From: Rhodobacteraceae bacterium LMO-JJ12
GTDB taxonomy: Bacteria; Pseudomonadota; Alphaproteobacteria; Rhodobacterales; Rhodobacteraceae
NCBI GenBank assembly: GCA_021555075.1
Contig: JAKGBX010000001.1
Coordinates: 682,001-746,000, forward strand
Length of the DNA stretch: 64,000 bases
Direction of reading: 5' to 3'
Below are positions 1 to 8,155 of this stretch, piece after piece; within the stretch, counting starts at the first letter, position 1; each line of letters opens with the position of its first letter. A model generated the notes under the pieces. That model searched no databases, was not told the origin of the DNA, and saw only the letters and a program-made list of their open reading frames with translations. The translations under genes and the position numbers were made by a program.

Positions 1-65
1 CTTGGCGTTCATGATGCGGCAATAGCGGATTGGCGGGCGGGCGGGAAGGGGATATGGGGGATGCC

Positions 66-515
66 ATGGAATTCAATGCTCATATGCACGCCGCACTTGA
101 AGAGGCGCGGGCGGCTGCCGCGCGCGGCGAGGTGCCGGTTGGGGCGGTGCTGATCTCGCCTGAGGGTCAGATCGTGGCGCGGGCAGGGAACCGCACGCGT
201 GAGCTCAGCGACCCGACGGCGCATGCTGAAATCATGGTGATCCGGGCGCGCTGCGCCGAACTGGGCAGTGAGCGGCTTCCCGGTCATGACCTTTACGTCA
301 CGCTGGAGCCTTGCGCGATGTGCGCTACGGCGATCTCGGCGGCGCGTATCCGGCGGCTGTATTATGGGGCCGCGGACCCGAAAAGCGGCGGGGTGGAGCA
401 TGGTGCGCGGGTGTTTTGCCATCCGCAGGCGCATCATAGCCCTGAGGTTTATGACGGGATTGGCGCACGCGAGGCCGGTGCGTTGCTCAGAGACTTTTTC
501 GCGGCGCGGCGCTGA
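66..515 (+). CDS. tadA: tRNA-specific adenosine deaminase TadA
   Basis: Cytidine-deaminase-fold enzyme that converts A34 to inosine in tRNA-Arg(ACG), allowing wobble decoding in the cytoplasm. The 149-residue product has the zinc and catalytic motif HAE near residue 53 and the second zinc motif PCAMC near residue 83, in the usual spacing for this family. The length fits TadA (about 150 residues). In-frame starts exist at 30 (TTG) and 54 (ATG). I prefer ATG at 66, because it gives the family-like N-terminus and has a GGGGGA purine stretch six bases upstream. It is a single gene; the next gene is convergent. A general nucleoside deaminase is the alternative, but the motifs favour TadA. Confidence 0.88.
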   Translation: MEFNAHMHAALEEARAAAARGEVPVGAVLISPEGQIVARAGNRTRELSDPTAHAEIMVIRARCAELGSERLPGHDLYVTLEPCAMCATAISAARIRRLYYGAADPKSGGVEHGARVFCHPQAHHSPEVYDGIGAREAGALLRDFFAARR

Positions 516-584
516 GCCGGGACACGCGGGGTGAGCGCGCTGTGCCTCGCCCCGCGACGCCGTCATGTGGCGGAAGACCTGACG

Positions 585-1277
585 TCAGAGCGAAATCGGT
601 TGCAGGACCTCGGGCTCGATCACATTCACCCCCGGCAGTCCGGTCTGCAATCCCTCTGCCGATTGGGCGAGGATCGGGAAGGTGCGGTAATGCCCGGGGA
701 TCACTGTCTTGAAGTTGAAGTAACGCCTGGCTGCGTAGGCTGCGGCTTTCATGTCCATGGTGAAATGCCCGCCCGCCGAAAGGATGGCGATATCGGGATT
801 GTGATACGCGCCCATCCAGTCCATGTCGGCCATGATATCGGTGTCGCCGGAAGCGTAGATCACATGGCCTTCGGCGGCGATCATGTAGCCGACTTCGGAG
901 CCGGCGGCTTTCGGGCCTTCGGGGCTGCCAAAGCTTGAAGAATGCGAGGCCGGCACCATTGTCACTTTCGCGCCGCCCAGATCGACGGTGCCGCCCTTGT
1001 TGAAGCCGATGGTGGTGATGCCTTCATGTTCTTCGTAGTGGCTCATGATGTCATATTGCCCGACCGCGGGCACGTCATGCTTGCGGCACAGATCGAGCAG
1101 GTCGGCGACGTGATCGAAATGGCAATGTGTTAGCAGGATATGGGTGACACCGTCGGTGGCGGTCGCATGTTGGTCTTCGTTCAGCATCGGATTGCCGGTG
1201 AGCCAGGGGTCGATCAGAAGGACCAGATTGTCGGTCTCGATGCGCCAGGACCCATGCCCGAGCCAGATGATGTTCAT
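585..1277 (-). CDS. Metal-dependent hydrolase, metallo-beta-lactamase fold (UPF0173-like)
   Basis: The 230-residue protein begins MNIIWLGHGSW and carries the metal-binding signature HCHFDH around residue 55, followed by downstream Asp and His ligands (SGDTD, GGHFTMD, PGHYRTFP). That order is typical of the UPF0173 group of MBL-fold hydrolases; the substrate is unknown. The reading frame stays open upstream to 1448, but the ATG at 1277 has a good AAGGAGG ribosome-binding site seven bases before it, so the start is set there. It is transcribed away from gatC. A palindromic repeat element lies in the shared upstream region. Confidence 0.85.
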   Translation of the reverse strand: MNIIWLGHGSWRIETDNLVLLIDPWLTGNPMLNEDQHATATDGVTHILLTHCHFDHVADLLDLCRKHDVPAVGQYDIMSHYEEHEGITTIGFNKGGTVDLGGAKVTMVPASHSSSFGSPEGPKAAGSEVGYMIAAEGHVIYASGDTDIMADMDWMGAYHNPDIAILSAGGHFTMDMKAAAYAARRYFNFKTVIPGHYRTFPILAQSAEGLQTGLPGVNVIEPEVLQPISL

Positions 1278-1350
1278 GAAAAGCCTCCTTTGGGATTCGC
1301 GGTGTTGGGGTGAGGATAGCATCTGCGCAGCTCGGCGCCAGTGGTTGGAC

Positions 1351-1436
1351 AGGGACGGGGGCGCTGCCCCCAAGGTGCAAAATGCAGGGCATTTTTCACC
1401 TTTCCCCCGGGATATTTGGAGCAAGATGAAGGCGGG
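1351..1436. repeat. Composite palindromic intergenic element (REP-like)
   Basis: Two hairpins stand back to back. GGGGGC-GCT-GCCCCC lies at 1357-1371. At 1374-1400 a 12-bp arm pairs with its partner with one mismatch around a 3-base loop. After these comes CCCCCGGGATATTTGGAGCA-like sequence running to AAGATGAAGG. It lies between two divergent genes, so it is not an ordinary terminator. From memory, roseobacter genomes carry many copies of a similar CCCGGGATATTT...AGATGAA element; that is recollection, not a search. A diverged second copy is at 16815-16843 on the other strand. Confidence 0.5.
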
Positions 1437-1519
1437 GTGTCGCGCCAACTATGGTGCATTGCCTTGAAGGCGGAAGGCAGGGGCGCTAAGAGCATTTTAC
1501 AGATTTTCAGGAGTCGCGC

Positions 1520-1807
1520 ATGTCGATCGACAAGGACACGGCCGCCAAGGTGGCCAAGCTGGCACGGATCAAGGTGGAGGACGCCGCACTTCCCGCCCTG
1601 GCCGAGGAATTCAATGCCGTTCTCGGCTTTATTGAGCAATTGAGCGAAGTTGATGTCGAGGGGGTCGAGCCGATGGTTTCGGTCACGCCGATGCGGCTGA
1701 AACGGCGCGAGGATGTTGTCACCGATGGCAATATGCAAGACAAGATATTGAGCAATGCGCCGGATGCGCGCGAGGGCTTTTTTGCGGTTCCGAAGGTGGT
1801 TGAGTGA
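1520..1807 (+). CDS. gatC: Asp/Glu-tRNA amidotransferase subunit C
   Basis: The 95-residue small subunit of the GatCAB complex stabilises GatA and the interface with GatB during conversion of Glu-tRNA(Gln) and Asp-tRNA(Asn) to the amidated forms. The N-terminus ([18 protein letters not shown]), the central [18 protein letters not shown] and the C-terminal R-x-D motif are characteristic. The ribosome-binding site is CAGGAG just upstream. The stop codon overlaps the start of gatA (TGATG), which implies translational coupling. No gatB is present in the window. Confidence 0.95.
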   Translation: MSIDKDTAAKVAKLARIKVEDAALPALAEEFNAVLGFIEQLSEVDVEGVEPMVSVTPMRLKRREDVVTDGNMQDKILSNAPDAREGFFAVPKVVE

Positions 1808-3294
1808 TGGCTGATCTGAACAAACTGACCATTGCGGATGCGCGCGACAAGCTGCGTTCGCGGGATGTGACCAGTGTTGAGTTGACCGAGGCGTGTCTTG
1901 GCGCGATTGAAGGGGCGGGTGCGCTCAATGCTTTTGTGCATCACACGCCAGAGATTGCGCTGAGCCAAGCCAAGGCCGCCGACGCGCGGATTGCCAAGGA
2001 TGATGCGCCTGCGATGTGTGGCATTCCACTGGGCATCAAGGATCTTTTCTGCACCAAGGGCGTGCCGAGTCAGGCCGGATCACGTATTCTTGAAGGCTTT
2101 AAGCCCGAATACGAGAGCACGATCAGCCAGAACCTGTGGGATGCGGGTTCTGTCATGTTGGGCAAGCTCAACATGGACGAATTTGCCATGGGATCGAGCA
2201 ACGAAACCTCGGTTTATGGCAATGCGGTTAACCCGTGGCGGCGTGGCAATGACGAAACTGCTTTGACGCCAGGAGGGTCATCCGGTGGATCGGCAAGTGC
2301 GGTGGCGGCGGATCTGTGTCTGGCAGCGACGGGCACGGATACCGGTGGATCGATCCGTCAGCCTGCGGCGTTCACTGGCATCACCGGGATCAAGCCGACC
2401 TATGGGCGGTGTTCGCGCTGGGGTGTTGTGGCCTTTGCGTCGAGCCTCGATCAGGCCGGGCCGATGACCAAATCGGTGCGCGATGCGGCGATCATGCTGG
2501 AAGCGATGTGTGGGCATGACGCCAAGGATTCCACCAGCGTTGATTTGCCGGTGCCGAATTTTGAGGCGATGCTTACTGGTGATATCAAGGGCAAGAAGAT
2601 CGGAATTCCCAAGGAATACCGTATGGACGGGATGCCCGATGAGATCGAAAAGCTCTGGGCCGATGGGGCCGATATGCTGCGCGATGCAGGGGCCGAGATG
2701 GTTGATATTTCGCTGCCGCATACAAAATACGCGCTGCCGACCTATTACGTGATTGCGCCTGCTGAGGCCTCATCCAACCTCGCGCGGTATGACGGGGTGC
2801 GCTATGGCCACCGTGCCAAGCTTGCCCATGGTGATGGGATCACCGAGATGTACGAAAAGACCCGTGCCGAAGGTTTCGGCCACGAGGTTCAGCGCCGGGT
2901 GATGGTGGGGACTTATGTGCTCTCTGCCGGGTTCTATGACGCGTATTACAACCGGGCACGCAAGGTGCGCACGTTGATCAAGAAAGACTTCGAGGATGTG
3001 TTCGCGCAGGGAATCGACGCGATCCTGACGCCTGCCACGCCCAGCGCGGCGTTTGGCCTTGGAGAGATGAGCGACGCCGATCCGGTGGCGATGTATCTTA
3101 ACGATGTGTTTACCGTGACGGTGAACCTTGCCGGCTTGCCGGGTATCGCGGTGCCTGCGGGGATGGACAAACAGGGGTTGCCGCTTGGTTTGCAACTGAT
3201 TGGGCGGCCATGGGAAGAGGGTGATCTGCTAAATTCAGCCTATGCGTTGGAACGTGCGGCGGGATTTGTGGAAAAACCCGGCAAATGGTGGTAG
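1807..3294 (+). CDS. gatA: Asp/Glu-tRNA amidotransferase subunit A
   Basis: Amidase-signature enzyme that releases ammonia from glutamine for transamidation of mischarged tRNA. The Ser-cisSer-Lys triad is visible as Lys in GIKDLF (near residue 76), Ser in the [15 protein letters not shown] stretch (near 155) and the nucleophile region [12 protein letters not shown] (near 175). The length of 495 residues is normal for GatA. ATG at 1807 overlaps the gatC stop; a GTG three bases earlier is possible. The N-terminal helix and the substrate-binding C-terminal part appear intact. Confidence 0.96.
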   Translation: MADLNKLTIADARDKLRSRDVTSVELTEACLGAIEGAGALNAFVHHTPEIALSQAKAADARIAKDDAPAMCGIPLGIKDLFCTKGVPSQAGSRILEGFKPEYESTISQNLWDAGSVMLGKLNMDEFAMGSSNETSVYGNAVNPWRRGNDETALTPGGSSGGSASAVAADLCLAATGTDTGGSIRQPAAFTGITGIKPTYGRCSRWGVVAFASSLDQAGPMTKSVRDAAIMLEAMCGHDAKDSTSVDLPVPNFEAMLTGDIKGKKIGIPKEYRMDGMPDEIEKLWADGADMLRDAGAEMVDISLPHTKYALPTYYVIAPAEASSNLARYDGVRYGHRAKLAHGDGITEMYEKTRAEGFGHEVQRRVMVGTYVLSAGFYDAYYNRARKVRTLIKKDFEDVFAQGIDAILTPATPSAAFGLGEMSDADPVAMYLNDVFTVTVNLAGLPGIAVPAGMDKQGLPLGLQLIGRPWEEGDLLNSAYALERAAGFVEKPGKWW

Positions 3295-3331
3295 AAACCC
3301 GTAAAAGACCAAAAAGGCAGGACGTTCAGTG

Positions 3332-4072
3332 ATGCGCTATTTTATTATTTCAGCTGCGCTTTTCGCGCTTGCTGCTTGTGACGCGACCGTGCCCGACAGT
3401 GGTGCGGGAGTGGGTTTTGGCGACTATGAAACCTATCAGAAGCAAAAGGCGGCCCGCGAAGCACAGCTGAGCGGAGAAGTCATTCCGGGCGCACCCGCAG
3501 TGTCGAGTGTTGCGCTGGACGGCAGCGGTGCGCCGCAATCTGGGATTAACCCGCAGAATGCGGGGTCGGATGTGGCTCTGGAAACTCAAGCCGTTTTGGC
3601 CGCGACGCGCGCTAATTCGGGGGAGGCGCCGCTGGATGCCAGCCCGTCTAACCCGGCGCCGGTCCGGCTTAACAATCCCGCCGGAATTTCGGAGGAGAAC
3701 GATTTTTCGGCGGTAGATGCGCGCCGCACGATCCAGGATGATGCGGCTCTGCGCGCCCTGCAGCAGGCGCAGTACGAGGAAATTCAGCCGACCGCCTTGC
3801 CCAAGCGAAACGGATCGAGCGAACCGAGCATTGTCGAATATGCGCTTTCGACCACGCATCCGCGTGGTGCCCGCCAATATAGCCGCTCGAGCTTTAACGC
3901 CCAGGCGCGCTATCAGAAGAACTGTGCAAAATACCCGTCACCGGATTTGGCACAGACTGAATTCCTCGCCAAGGGTGGCCCGCAGAATGACAGGCTGGGC
4001 CTTGATCCGGACGGCGATGGTTTTGCCTGCACTTGGGATCCGACGCCGTTCCGCAAGGCCAGATCCGGGTAA
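3332..4072 (+). CDS. Lipoprotein with C-terminal Excalibur calcium-binding domain
   Basis: The protein starts with a lipoprotein signal peptide whose lipobox is LAAC (Cys near residue 16), so it should be anchored in the outer or inner membrane facing the periplasm. A low-complexity Ala/Ser/Pro-rich middle follows. The last 65 residues contain two Cys around a DPDGDGFAC motif, which is the Excalibur domain (a short DxDxDG calcium loop). A GTG one codon upstream of the chosen ATG is also possible. It lies seven bases before the amidase gene, so both probably act at the cell wall, but the precise role is unknown. Confidence 0.75.
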   Translation: MRYFIISAALFALAACDATVPDSGAGVGFGDYETYQKQKAAREAQLSGEVIPGAPAVSSVALDGSGAPQSGINPQNAGSDVALETQAVLAATRANSGEAPLDASPSNPAPVRLNNPAGISEENDFSAVDARRTIQDDAALRALQQAQYEEIQPTALPKRNGSSEPSIVEYALSTTHPRGARQYSRSSFNAQARYQKNCAKYPSPDLAQTEFLAKGGPQNDRLGLDPDGDGFACTWDPTPFRKARSG

Positions 4073-4079
4073 GGCACGT

Positions 4080-4823
4080 GTGAAGCTGCCGCCGGAGATC
4101 ACATCACATCCTTCGCCGTCGTTCGGGCCGCGCCGTGAGGGCGTGACGCCCGACATGATCGTGCTGCACTATACGGCGATGAAACGCGCCGAGGCGGCGT
4201 TGGAACGGCTGTGCGATTCGTCGGCCGAGGTTTCGGCGCATTATCTGATCTGTGAGCAGGGGCGCATCTGGCAGATGGTGGATGAGGAGATGCGCGCCTG
4301 GCATGCCGGGGCGGGGCGTTGGGGCGATGTGAGCGATGTAAACTCACGATCAATCGGGATCGAGTTGGCCAATCGTGGTGATCACCCTTTCCCCGAGCCG
4401 CAGATGGCGGCGCTGGAAGCGTTGTTGCCGGGGATCATGGCACGCTGGCAGATACCGCCCGAGCGGGTGATTGGCCATTCCGACATGGCGCCGGGGCGCA
4501 AACACGATCCGGGCGCGCGGTTTGATTGGCGCAGGCTGGCGGTTCAGGGGCTCGGCATCTGGCCTGAGGTCCGAGCGGACGGGAAAGGTGACTTCCTGCG
4601 CGATGCGGCGGCGTTTGGTTATCCCGTGGGGGATGTTACGCCAGAAGTCTTGCTGCGGGCTTTCAGGTTGAGGTTCCGTCCCAGAGCGACAGGGCCGGAA
4701 GATGAGACGGATCGTGCAATCATGGCCGGATTGGCGACCGGCTGGCCAGTTGATTGTCAGACCGGTGATGGTGCGCAAAACGCGCCCGTCACGTTGACGC
4801 GGCGCGAACGGCAGACTAACTGA
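4080..4823 (+). CDS. N-acetylmuramoyl-L-alanine amidase (Amidase_2 family)
   Basis: Zinc amidase that cleaves the bond between MurNAc and the stem peptide, or anhydro-muropeptides (AmiD/AmpD-like). Visible motifs are IVLHYTAM with the first zinc His near residue 28, the central NSRSIGIEL, and IGHSDMAPGRKHDPG carrying the further zinc and catalytic residues. A putative peptidoglycan-binding-like tail follows. The GTG at 4080 is chosen as start because AAGG lies just upstream and the conserved domain begins soon after; the frame itself is open to 3717. No signal peptide is obvious, which favours a cytoplasmic recycling role. Tightly follows the lipoprotein gene. Confidence 0.85.
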   Translation: MKLPPEITSHPSPSFGPRREGVTPDMIVLHYTAMKRAEAALERLCDSSAEVSAHYLICEQGRIWQMVDEEMRAWHAGAGRWGDVSDVNSRSIGIELANRGDHPFPEPQMAALEALLPGIMARWQIPPERVIGHSDMAPGRKHDPGARFDWRRLAVQGLGIWPEVRADGKGDFLRDAAAFGYPVGDVTPEVLLRAFRLRFRPRATGPEDETDRAIMAGLATGWPVDCQTGDGAQNAPVTLTRRERQTN

Positions 4824-4827
4824 GCAA

Positions 4828-5244
4828 ATGCGCGGAGGGCTGGATGGCCGCTTGCGGGCGGGGCAACCCGTTTCGTGGGAGGAAAGTCCGGACTCCACAA
4901 GGTAACGGTGCCGGGTAACGCCCGGGCGGGTTCGGTGGGGAAACCCACCGTGCACGACGGAAAGCGCCACAGAGAAGAGACCGCCCGTGTGTATCGCTTG
5001 CGATAGACCGGGTAAGGGTGAAACGGTGGGGTAAGAGCCCACCGCGGGACGGGCAACCGGACCGGCATGGCAAGCCCCACCGGGAGCAATGCCGAATAGG
5101 GATCGCGCATGGGCCACCTTGGCCCCGACGATCCGGGTAGGCAGCTAGAGGCGCGTTGGCAACAGCGCGTTAAGAGGAATGGTCATCCAGGGTCAGATCA
5201 CGGTCTGGCCTGGACAGAATCCGGCTTATAGGCCCTCCGCGCAT
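4828..5244 (+). ncRNA. rnpB: RNase P RNA, class A
   Basis: The catalytic RNA that matures tRNA 5' ends. The ends pair as helix P1 (AATGCGCGGAGGGC near 4828 with GCCCTCCGCGCAT near 5244). The conserved core GAGGAAAGTCCGGACTCC is at about 4881, the ACAGAGA-containing segment at about 4970, GGTAAGGGTGAAACGGTG at about 5012, and the closing GACAGAATCCGGCTTATAGG at about 5215. These are universal rnpB landmarks in the correct order, and the length of about 417 bases is right for alphaproteobacteria. It follows the amidase gene by a few bases. Confidence 0.97.
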
Positions 5245-5327
5245 ATTCTTTCCCGAGGGGTAACAGGCGGCAGCCATGGATGTTGCGAGAATCCGCCCTT
5301 AGACTTTGAGAAACCCGGCGATTGCGG

Positions 5328-5355
5328 TTGACTCGGGCTTCCACGCGGGTAAAAG
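5328..5355 (+). promoter_or_regulatory. Putative sigma-70 promoter of rpmG
   Basis: TTGACT (5328-5333) and TAAAAG (5350-5355) are separated by 16 bases, about 55 bases before the rpmG start. This is a plausible housekeeping promoter; the -10 match is only moderate. Confidence 0.4.
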
Positions 5356-5409
5356 GCAAACTTCAAGAGATTTCACGGGCCGAGATGTGCCCGACGCAGG
5401 AGCACTATC

Positions 5410-5577
5410 ATGGCGAAGCCGACCACCATCAAAATCCGCCTGAACTCGTCCGCGGGCACGGGCCACTTTTATGTGACCAAGAAAAACGCACGCACGATGA
5501 CTGAGAAGATGACGGTTCGCAAGTACGACCCCGTTGCGCGCAAGCATGTCGAATACAAGGAAGGCAAGATCAAGTAA
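5410..5577 (+). CDS. rpmG: 50S ribosomal protein L33
   Basis: A 55-residue protein reading [20 protein letters not shown] and ending [10 protein letters not shown], a textbook bacterial L33 of the zinc-free type (no CxxC pairs). It is a component of the large ribosomal subunit near the E site. AGGAG lies seven bases before the ATG. The gene stands alone between rnpB and a strong terminator. Confidence 0.95.
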   Translation: MAKPTTIKIRLNSSAGTGHFYVTKKNARTMTEKMTVRKYDPVARKHVEYKEGKIK

Positions 5578-5599
5578 GATCTGTCTGATTGCGAGAGAC

Positions 5600-5632
5600 A
5601 AGGCTGCACCCGTATAGGGCGCGGCCTTTTTC
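5600..5632 (+). terminator. Rho-independent terminator after rpmG
   Basis: AAGGCTGCACCC (5600-5611) pairs with GGGCGCGGCCTT (5617-5628) around a five-base loop, with one mismatch and one G-T pair, followed by a T-run. It lies 22 bases after the L33 stop codon. Confidence 0.85.
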
Positions 5633-5743
5633 GTTTGTGGGCTGGGGCGGGAATGTTGGCTTGGAGCGGTGGCCACGACAGGTGGACGCATCACAGAAAT
5701 CTTTAGGTGTTTGCTTCCAATGTTCGCGAGGTGCGATTATGCG

Positions 5744-6517
5744 TCACCCGTGATCAAAGACACTCATCATGGCCTCGCGAAGGCGGGCGACATCGTCGTC
5801 TGGCGAAGCGTTCGGATCACAGATGAACGGCGCAAGCACCTCGATCCGGATGGTGCCGCTTTGGGGAAAGAGCCTGCCCCGCGGTAGCAAGCGGTCGGAA
5901 TCAAGAATGACGATCGGTCGGATTGTCCGACCGGTCTCGCGAGCGACGAGAACCGCACCGGGTTTGAAAGCGCCCAATGACTCGGTTGCCGCCCGCGTTC
6001 CCTCAGCAAACAGGACCACAGAGCGGCGCGCTGGCATCTCCCTGACGGCGGTCCTGAGTGTTTCCAATGCCGCCTTGCCAGACTTGCGGTCAATCTCTAC
6101 AAGGCCGGCGCCGTTGAACCCGGTGCGCAACAACGCAGCGTCGCACAGTTCTTTCTTGGCGGCAAAGGTGAACCATTTTTCATCGGGAACAACACCCATT
6201 AGTGCGAAACCATCCAGATGGCTGCGATGGTTAACCACGATGACGCTGTCCGTGTCGGCGCTGAGTTCCCGCTTGTCTTCGTCTGACATCTCCGCCCGGA
6301 TGCTGAGCAGCCACAAGAGCCGCGAACAGGCCCGTTTGACCCGTTTCCAATACCAGCCGCGAAACCCGCGCCGTTTTGCACATAGTAACGGCACAAATCC
6401 AATGTAGAGAAAATAGAAGGGCCCCAACACCATCAGCGCAGTGCGCTTGATCAACCTTACGGGCAAGCTATTGATTACCAGAGCTTTCTGGCCGTGTGAG
6501 CCGGGATCGATTGTCAT
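5744..6517 (-). CDS. plsC: 1-acyl-sn-glycerol-3-phosphate acyltransferase family protein
   Basis: Membrane-associated acyltransferase of the PlsC/LPLAT family, which acylates lysophosphatidic acid to phosphatidic acid. The catalytic motif NHRSHLDG (HX4D) is near residue 96 and the substrate-binding FAEGTR motif near residue 173. One or two hydrophobic segments near residues 28-45 would anchor it to the inner membrane. The length of 257 residues is normal. It stands alone, convergent to nothing nearby. Roseobacters have several PlsC paralogues, including ones for ornithine lipids, so the acyl acceptor is uncertain. Confidence 0.8.
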   Translation of the reverse strand: MTIDPGSHGQKALVINSLPVRLIKRTALMVLGPFYFLYIGFVPLLCAKRRGFRGWYWKRVKRACSRLLWLLSIRAEMSDEDKRELSADTDSVIVVNHRSHLDGFALMGVVPDEKWFTFAAKKELCDAALLRTGFNGAGLVEIDRKSGKAALETLRTAVREMPARRSVVLFAEGTRAATESLGAFKPGAVLVARETGRTIRPIVILDSDRLLPRGRLFPQSGTIRIEVLAPFICDPNASPDDDVARLREAMMSVFDHG

Positions 6518-6821
6518 GGGAACCTAACGCCTGTTGGTGCCCCTATGGAGCCGTTGGGCCATGAATACGGAGGCATTTGCAACCGCAAGTCAGCGTCACG
6601 GCGAGCGCTGGAAGCTTCGTCTGTAACCAGCGCGAATGCCTTTCTATCGGTCAATTACTCTGAGATTTCAACGCGAAATCTTTACGCTAGGGCATGCAAT
6701 TGACTGTTGAGCGAAGATGCCGCACCACAAATCACTGCTGTGGGCGATACGAGATAAGCTCAACTTTTAGGTTTGTTTTGAAACGCTTTTGTGCGGCAGC
6801 AAGCTTTCTGTTGCGGCCCCA
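6518..6821. other. Gene-free interval upstream of plsC
   Basis: About 300 bases without a convincing gene. The only structure I see is the inverted repeat AGATTTC-AACGC-GAAATCT at 6663-6681, about 150 bases upstream of the leftward acyltransferase gene. It could be an operator or a weak hairpin. The short rightward frame at 6694-6876 has no recognisable features. Confidence 0.4.
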
Positions 6822-6857
6822 GAAAACGAAAAAGGCCGCCCCGATGGAGCGGCCTTT
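6822..6857 (-). terminator. Rho-independent terminator of the BI-1 gene
   Basis: AAAGGCCGC (6831-6839) pairs perfectly with GCGGCCTTT (6849-6857). Read on the minus strand it is followed by TTTTTCGTTTTC, so it terminates the leftward Bax-inhibitor-type gene that ends at 6881. Confidence 0.85.
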
Positions 6858-6880
6858 CATATCCGTATCAGCCTAGGCTG

Positions 6881-7654
6881 CTATTCTTGCGACCCCATGA
6901 ACATGAGAAGGAATTGGAACATGTTCAGGAAGTCGAGATAGAGGTTCAGCGCACCGTGGATGGCCGATTTGTCGAGCCATTCCTGATCGCCATGATGGGC
7001 GTGCGCGATGTAAGTGCTCTTGATCTGCTGTGTGTCGTAGGCGGTGAGGCCTGCGAAGATCAGAACGCCAATCATCGAGATGGCATACATCATCGCTGGC
7101 GATTGCAGGAACCAGTTGATGATCATCGCAACCAGCAAGCCGATCACGCCCATGATCAGGAAGCTGCCCCAACCAGAAATGTCTTTCTTGGTTGTATAGC
7201 CCCAGAGCGACAGGCCAGCGAAAGCAATTGCCGTGACCAGGAAGGTCTGCACAATCGAGAATGATGTGTAGATCATGAAGATCGAGCTAAGCGATACACC
7301 GATCAGGGCTGCGAAGGTCCAGAAGAAGAGCTGTGCGCCCGAGGCGGAGAGCCGGTTGGTGACGGCACCAAAGGCAAAGATCATGCCCAGCGGTGCCAGC
7401 ATGACAACCCAACGCAGCGGCGAGGTGTAAAGTAGTGCGCCGAGATCAGACAGATACTGCCCGTTGCGCAGCATTACACCGCTGGCCGGGTCTGTGGTCA
7501 CGGCCAACCCGGCAATTGCCCACGCGGCGAGCGCAGTGATCAGCATGCCTACGGACATGGTGCCGTAGACCTTGTTCATGTGGGCGCGAAGCCCGGCATC
7601 AATCGCGGAAGCGCGTGTGCCTGCGCCTGTCCGGATTGTGTTGAGTTCTGCCAT
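6881..7654 (-). CDS. Bax inhibitor-1/YccA family membrane protein
   Basis: A 257-residue integral membrane protein with seven hydrophobic segments from about residue 32 to 250. It has the YGTMSVGMLITALAAWAIAG first segment and a C-terminal YDTQQIK motif followed by ALNLYLDFLNMF, both typical of the BI-1 (UPF0005) family. Family members act as pH-sensitive calcium leak channels or as partners of FtsH; the role here is unknown. The start is supported by GGAGG eight bases upstream. A clear terminator follows. Confidence 0.92.
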   Translation of the reverse strand: MAELNTIRTGAGTRASAIDAGLRAHMNKVYGTMSVGMLITALAAWAIAGLAVTTDPASGVMLRNGQYLSDLGALLYTSPLRWVVMLAPLGMIFAFGAVTNRLSASGAQLFFWTFAALIGVSLSSIFMIYTSFSIVQTFLVTAIAFAGLSLWGYTTKKDISGWGSFLIMGVIGLLVAMIINWFLQSPAMMYAISMIGVLIFAGLTAYDTQQIKSTYIAHAHHGDQEWLDKSAIHGALNLYLDFLNMFQFLLMFMGSQE

Positions 7655-7795
7655 CGAATCCTCCGAGTTTTAAATACTAGTGCCCCCGCCGCGCGATTGC
7701 GGTGGGGGTTCTAGGAAAATATCGGGTATGAGTGCATCTTTTTCAAGGACTACCGGTGGGAATCTCACGAAATCGGGCCGATTGTCTGAATTGGG

Positions 7796-8014
7796 TTATC
7801 TTCGCCATGTGGCCGGCACGTCCCAGAACGGGCGGCTGGCCTCGGAATCGGCTTCAAAGCGGCTCAACCCGAGATCTTCAAGTGCCGATGCGTCGAGACG
7901 GGCGAGTTGCGCCCGCTGGCGGCGGACCGCGATCCAGCTGGAGAGCCGGGCCGAAATCAGAATGGGGCGATTGAGCCGCAAGGCATCGTGGGAAATGGCG
8001 TGTGTTCTCGACAT
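7796..8014 (-). CDS. DUF1127 domain small protein
   Basis: A 72-residue protein whose middle (LSSWIAVRRQRAQLARLDASA, then LEDLGLSRFEADSEASRPFWD) is the DUF1127 (YjiS-like) signature: a basic helix followed by the LxDLGLSR motif. Some short DUF1127 proteins in alphaproteobacteria have been linked to RNA turnover and phosphate or carbon stress; this one is of unknown role. It is divergent from a LysR gene across a 141-base AT-rich gap, an arrangement that suggests control by that regulator. Confidence 0.85.
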   Translation of the reverse strand: MSRTHAISHDALRLNRPILISARLSSWIAVRRQRAQLARLDASALEDLGLSRFEADSEASRPFWDVPATWRR

Positions 8015-8082
8015 GGCGCTTCTTCTTTCGTGATATGTTGCTGCGTTTATATTTGTTGTTGTGATATATATCGGGCCACGTT

Positions 8083-8101
8083 ATATTTAGAAAATGAATA
8101 T
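8083..8101. promoter_or_regulatory. Candidate LysR-type operator (ATATT-N9-AATAT)
   Basis: An AT-rich inverted repeat with 5-bp arms in the gap between the divergent DUF1127 and LysR genes. Its position and interrupted-dyad form are what a LysR regulator would use. Arms this AT-rich could arise by chance. Confidence 0.35.
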
Positions 8102-8155
8102 TTGATATGGCATGCATCACGGATGGTTATGATGCGGGCCGAGAGCGAGGCATAG

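Noticed and set aside
1-12. ATG on the minus strand at 12, reading off the left edge (possible start of a divergent gene such as a pseudouridine synthase).
   Set aside because: Only four codons are visible, so nothing in the sequence supports an assignment.
9-566. 185-codon frame on the minus strand.
   Set aside because: It lies entirely opposite tadA and has no family-like features; it is a shadow frame of GC-rich coding DNA.
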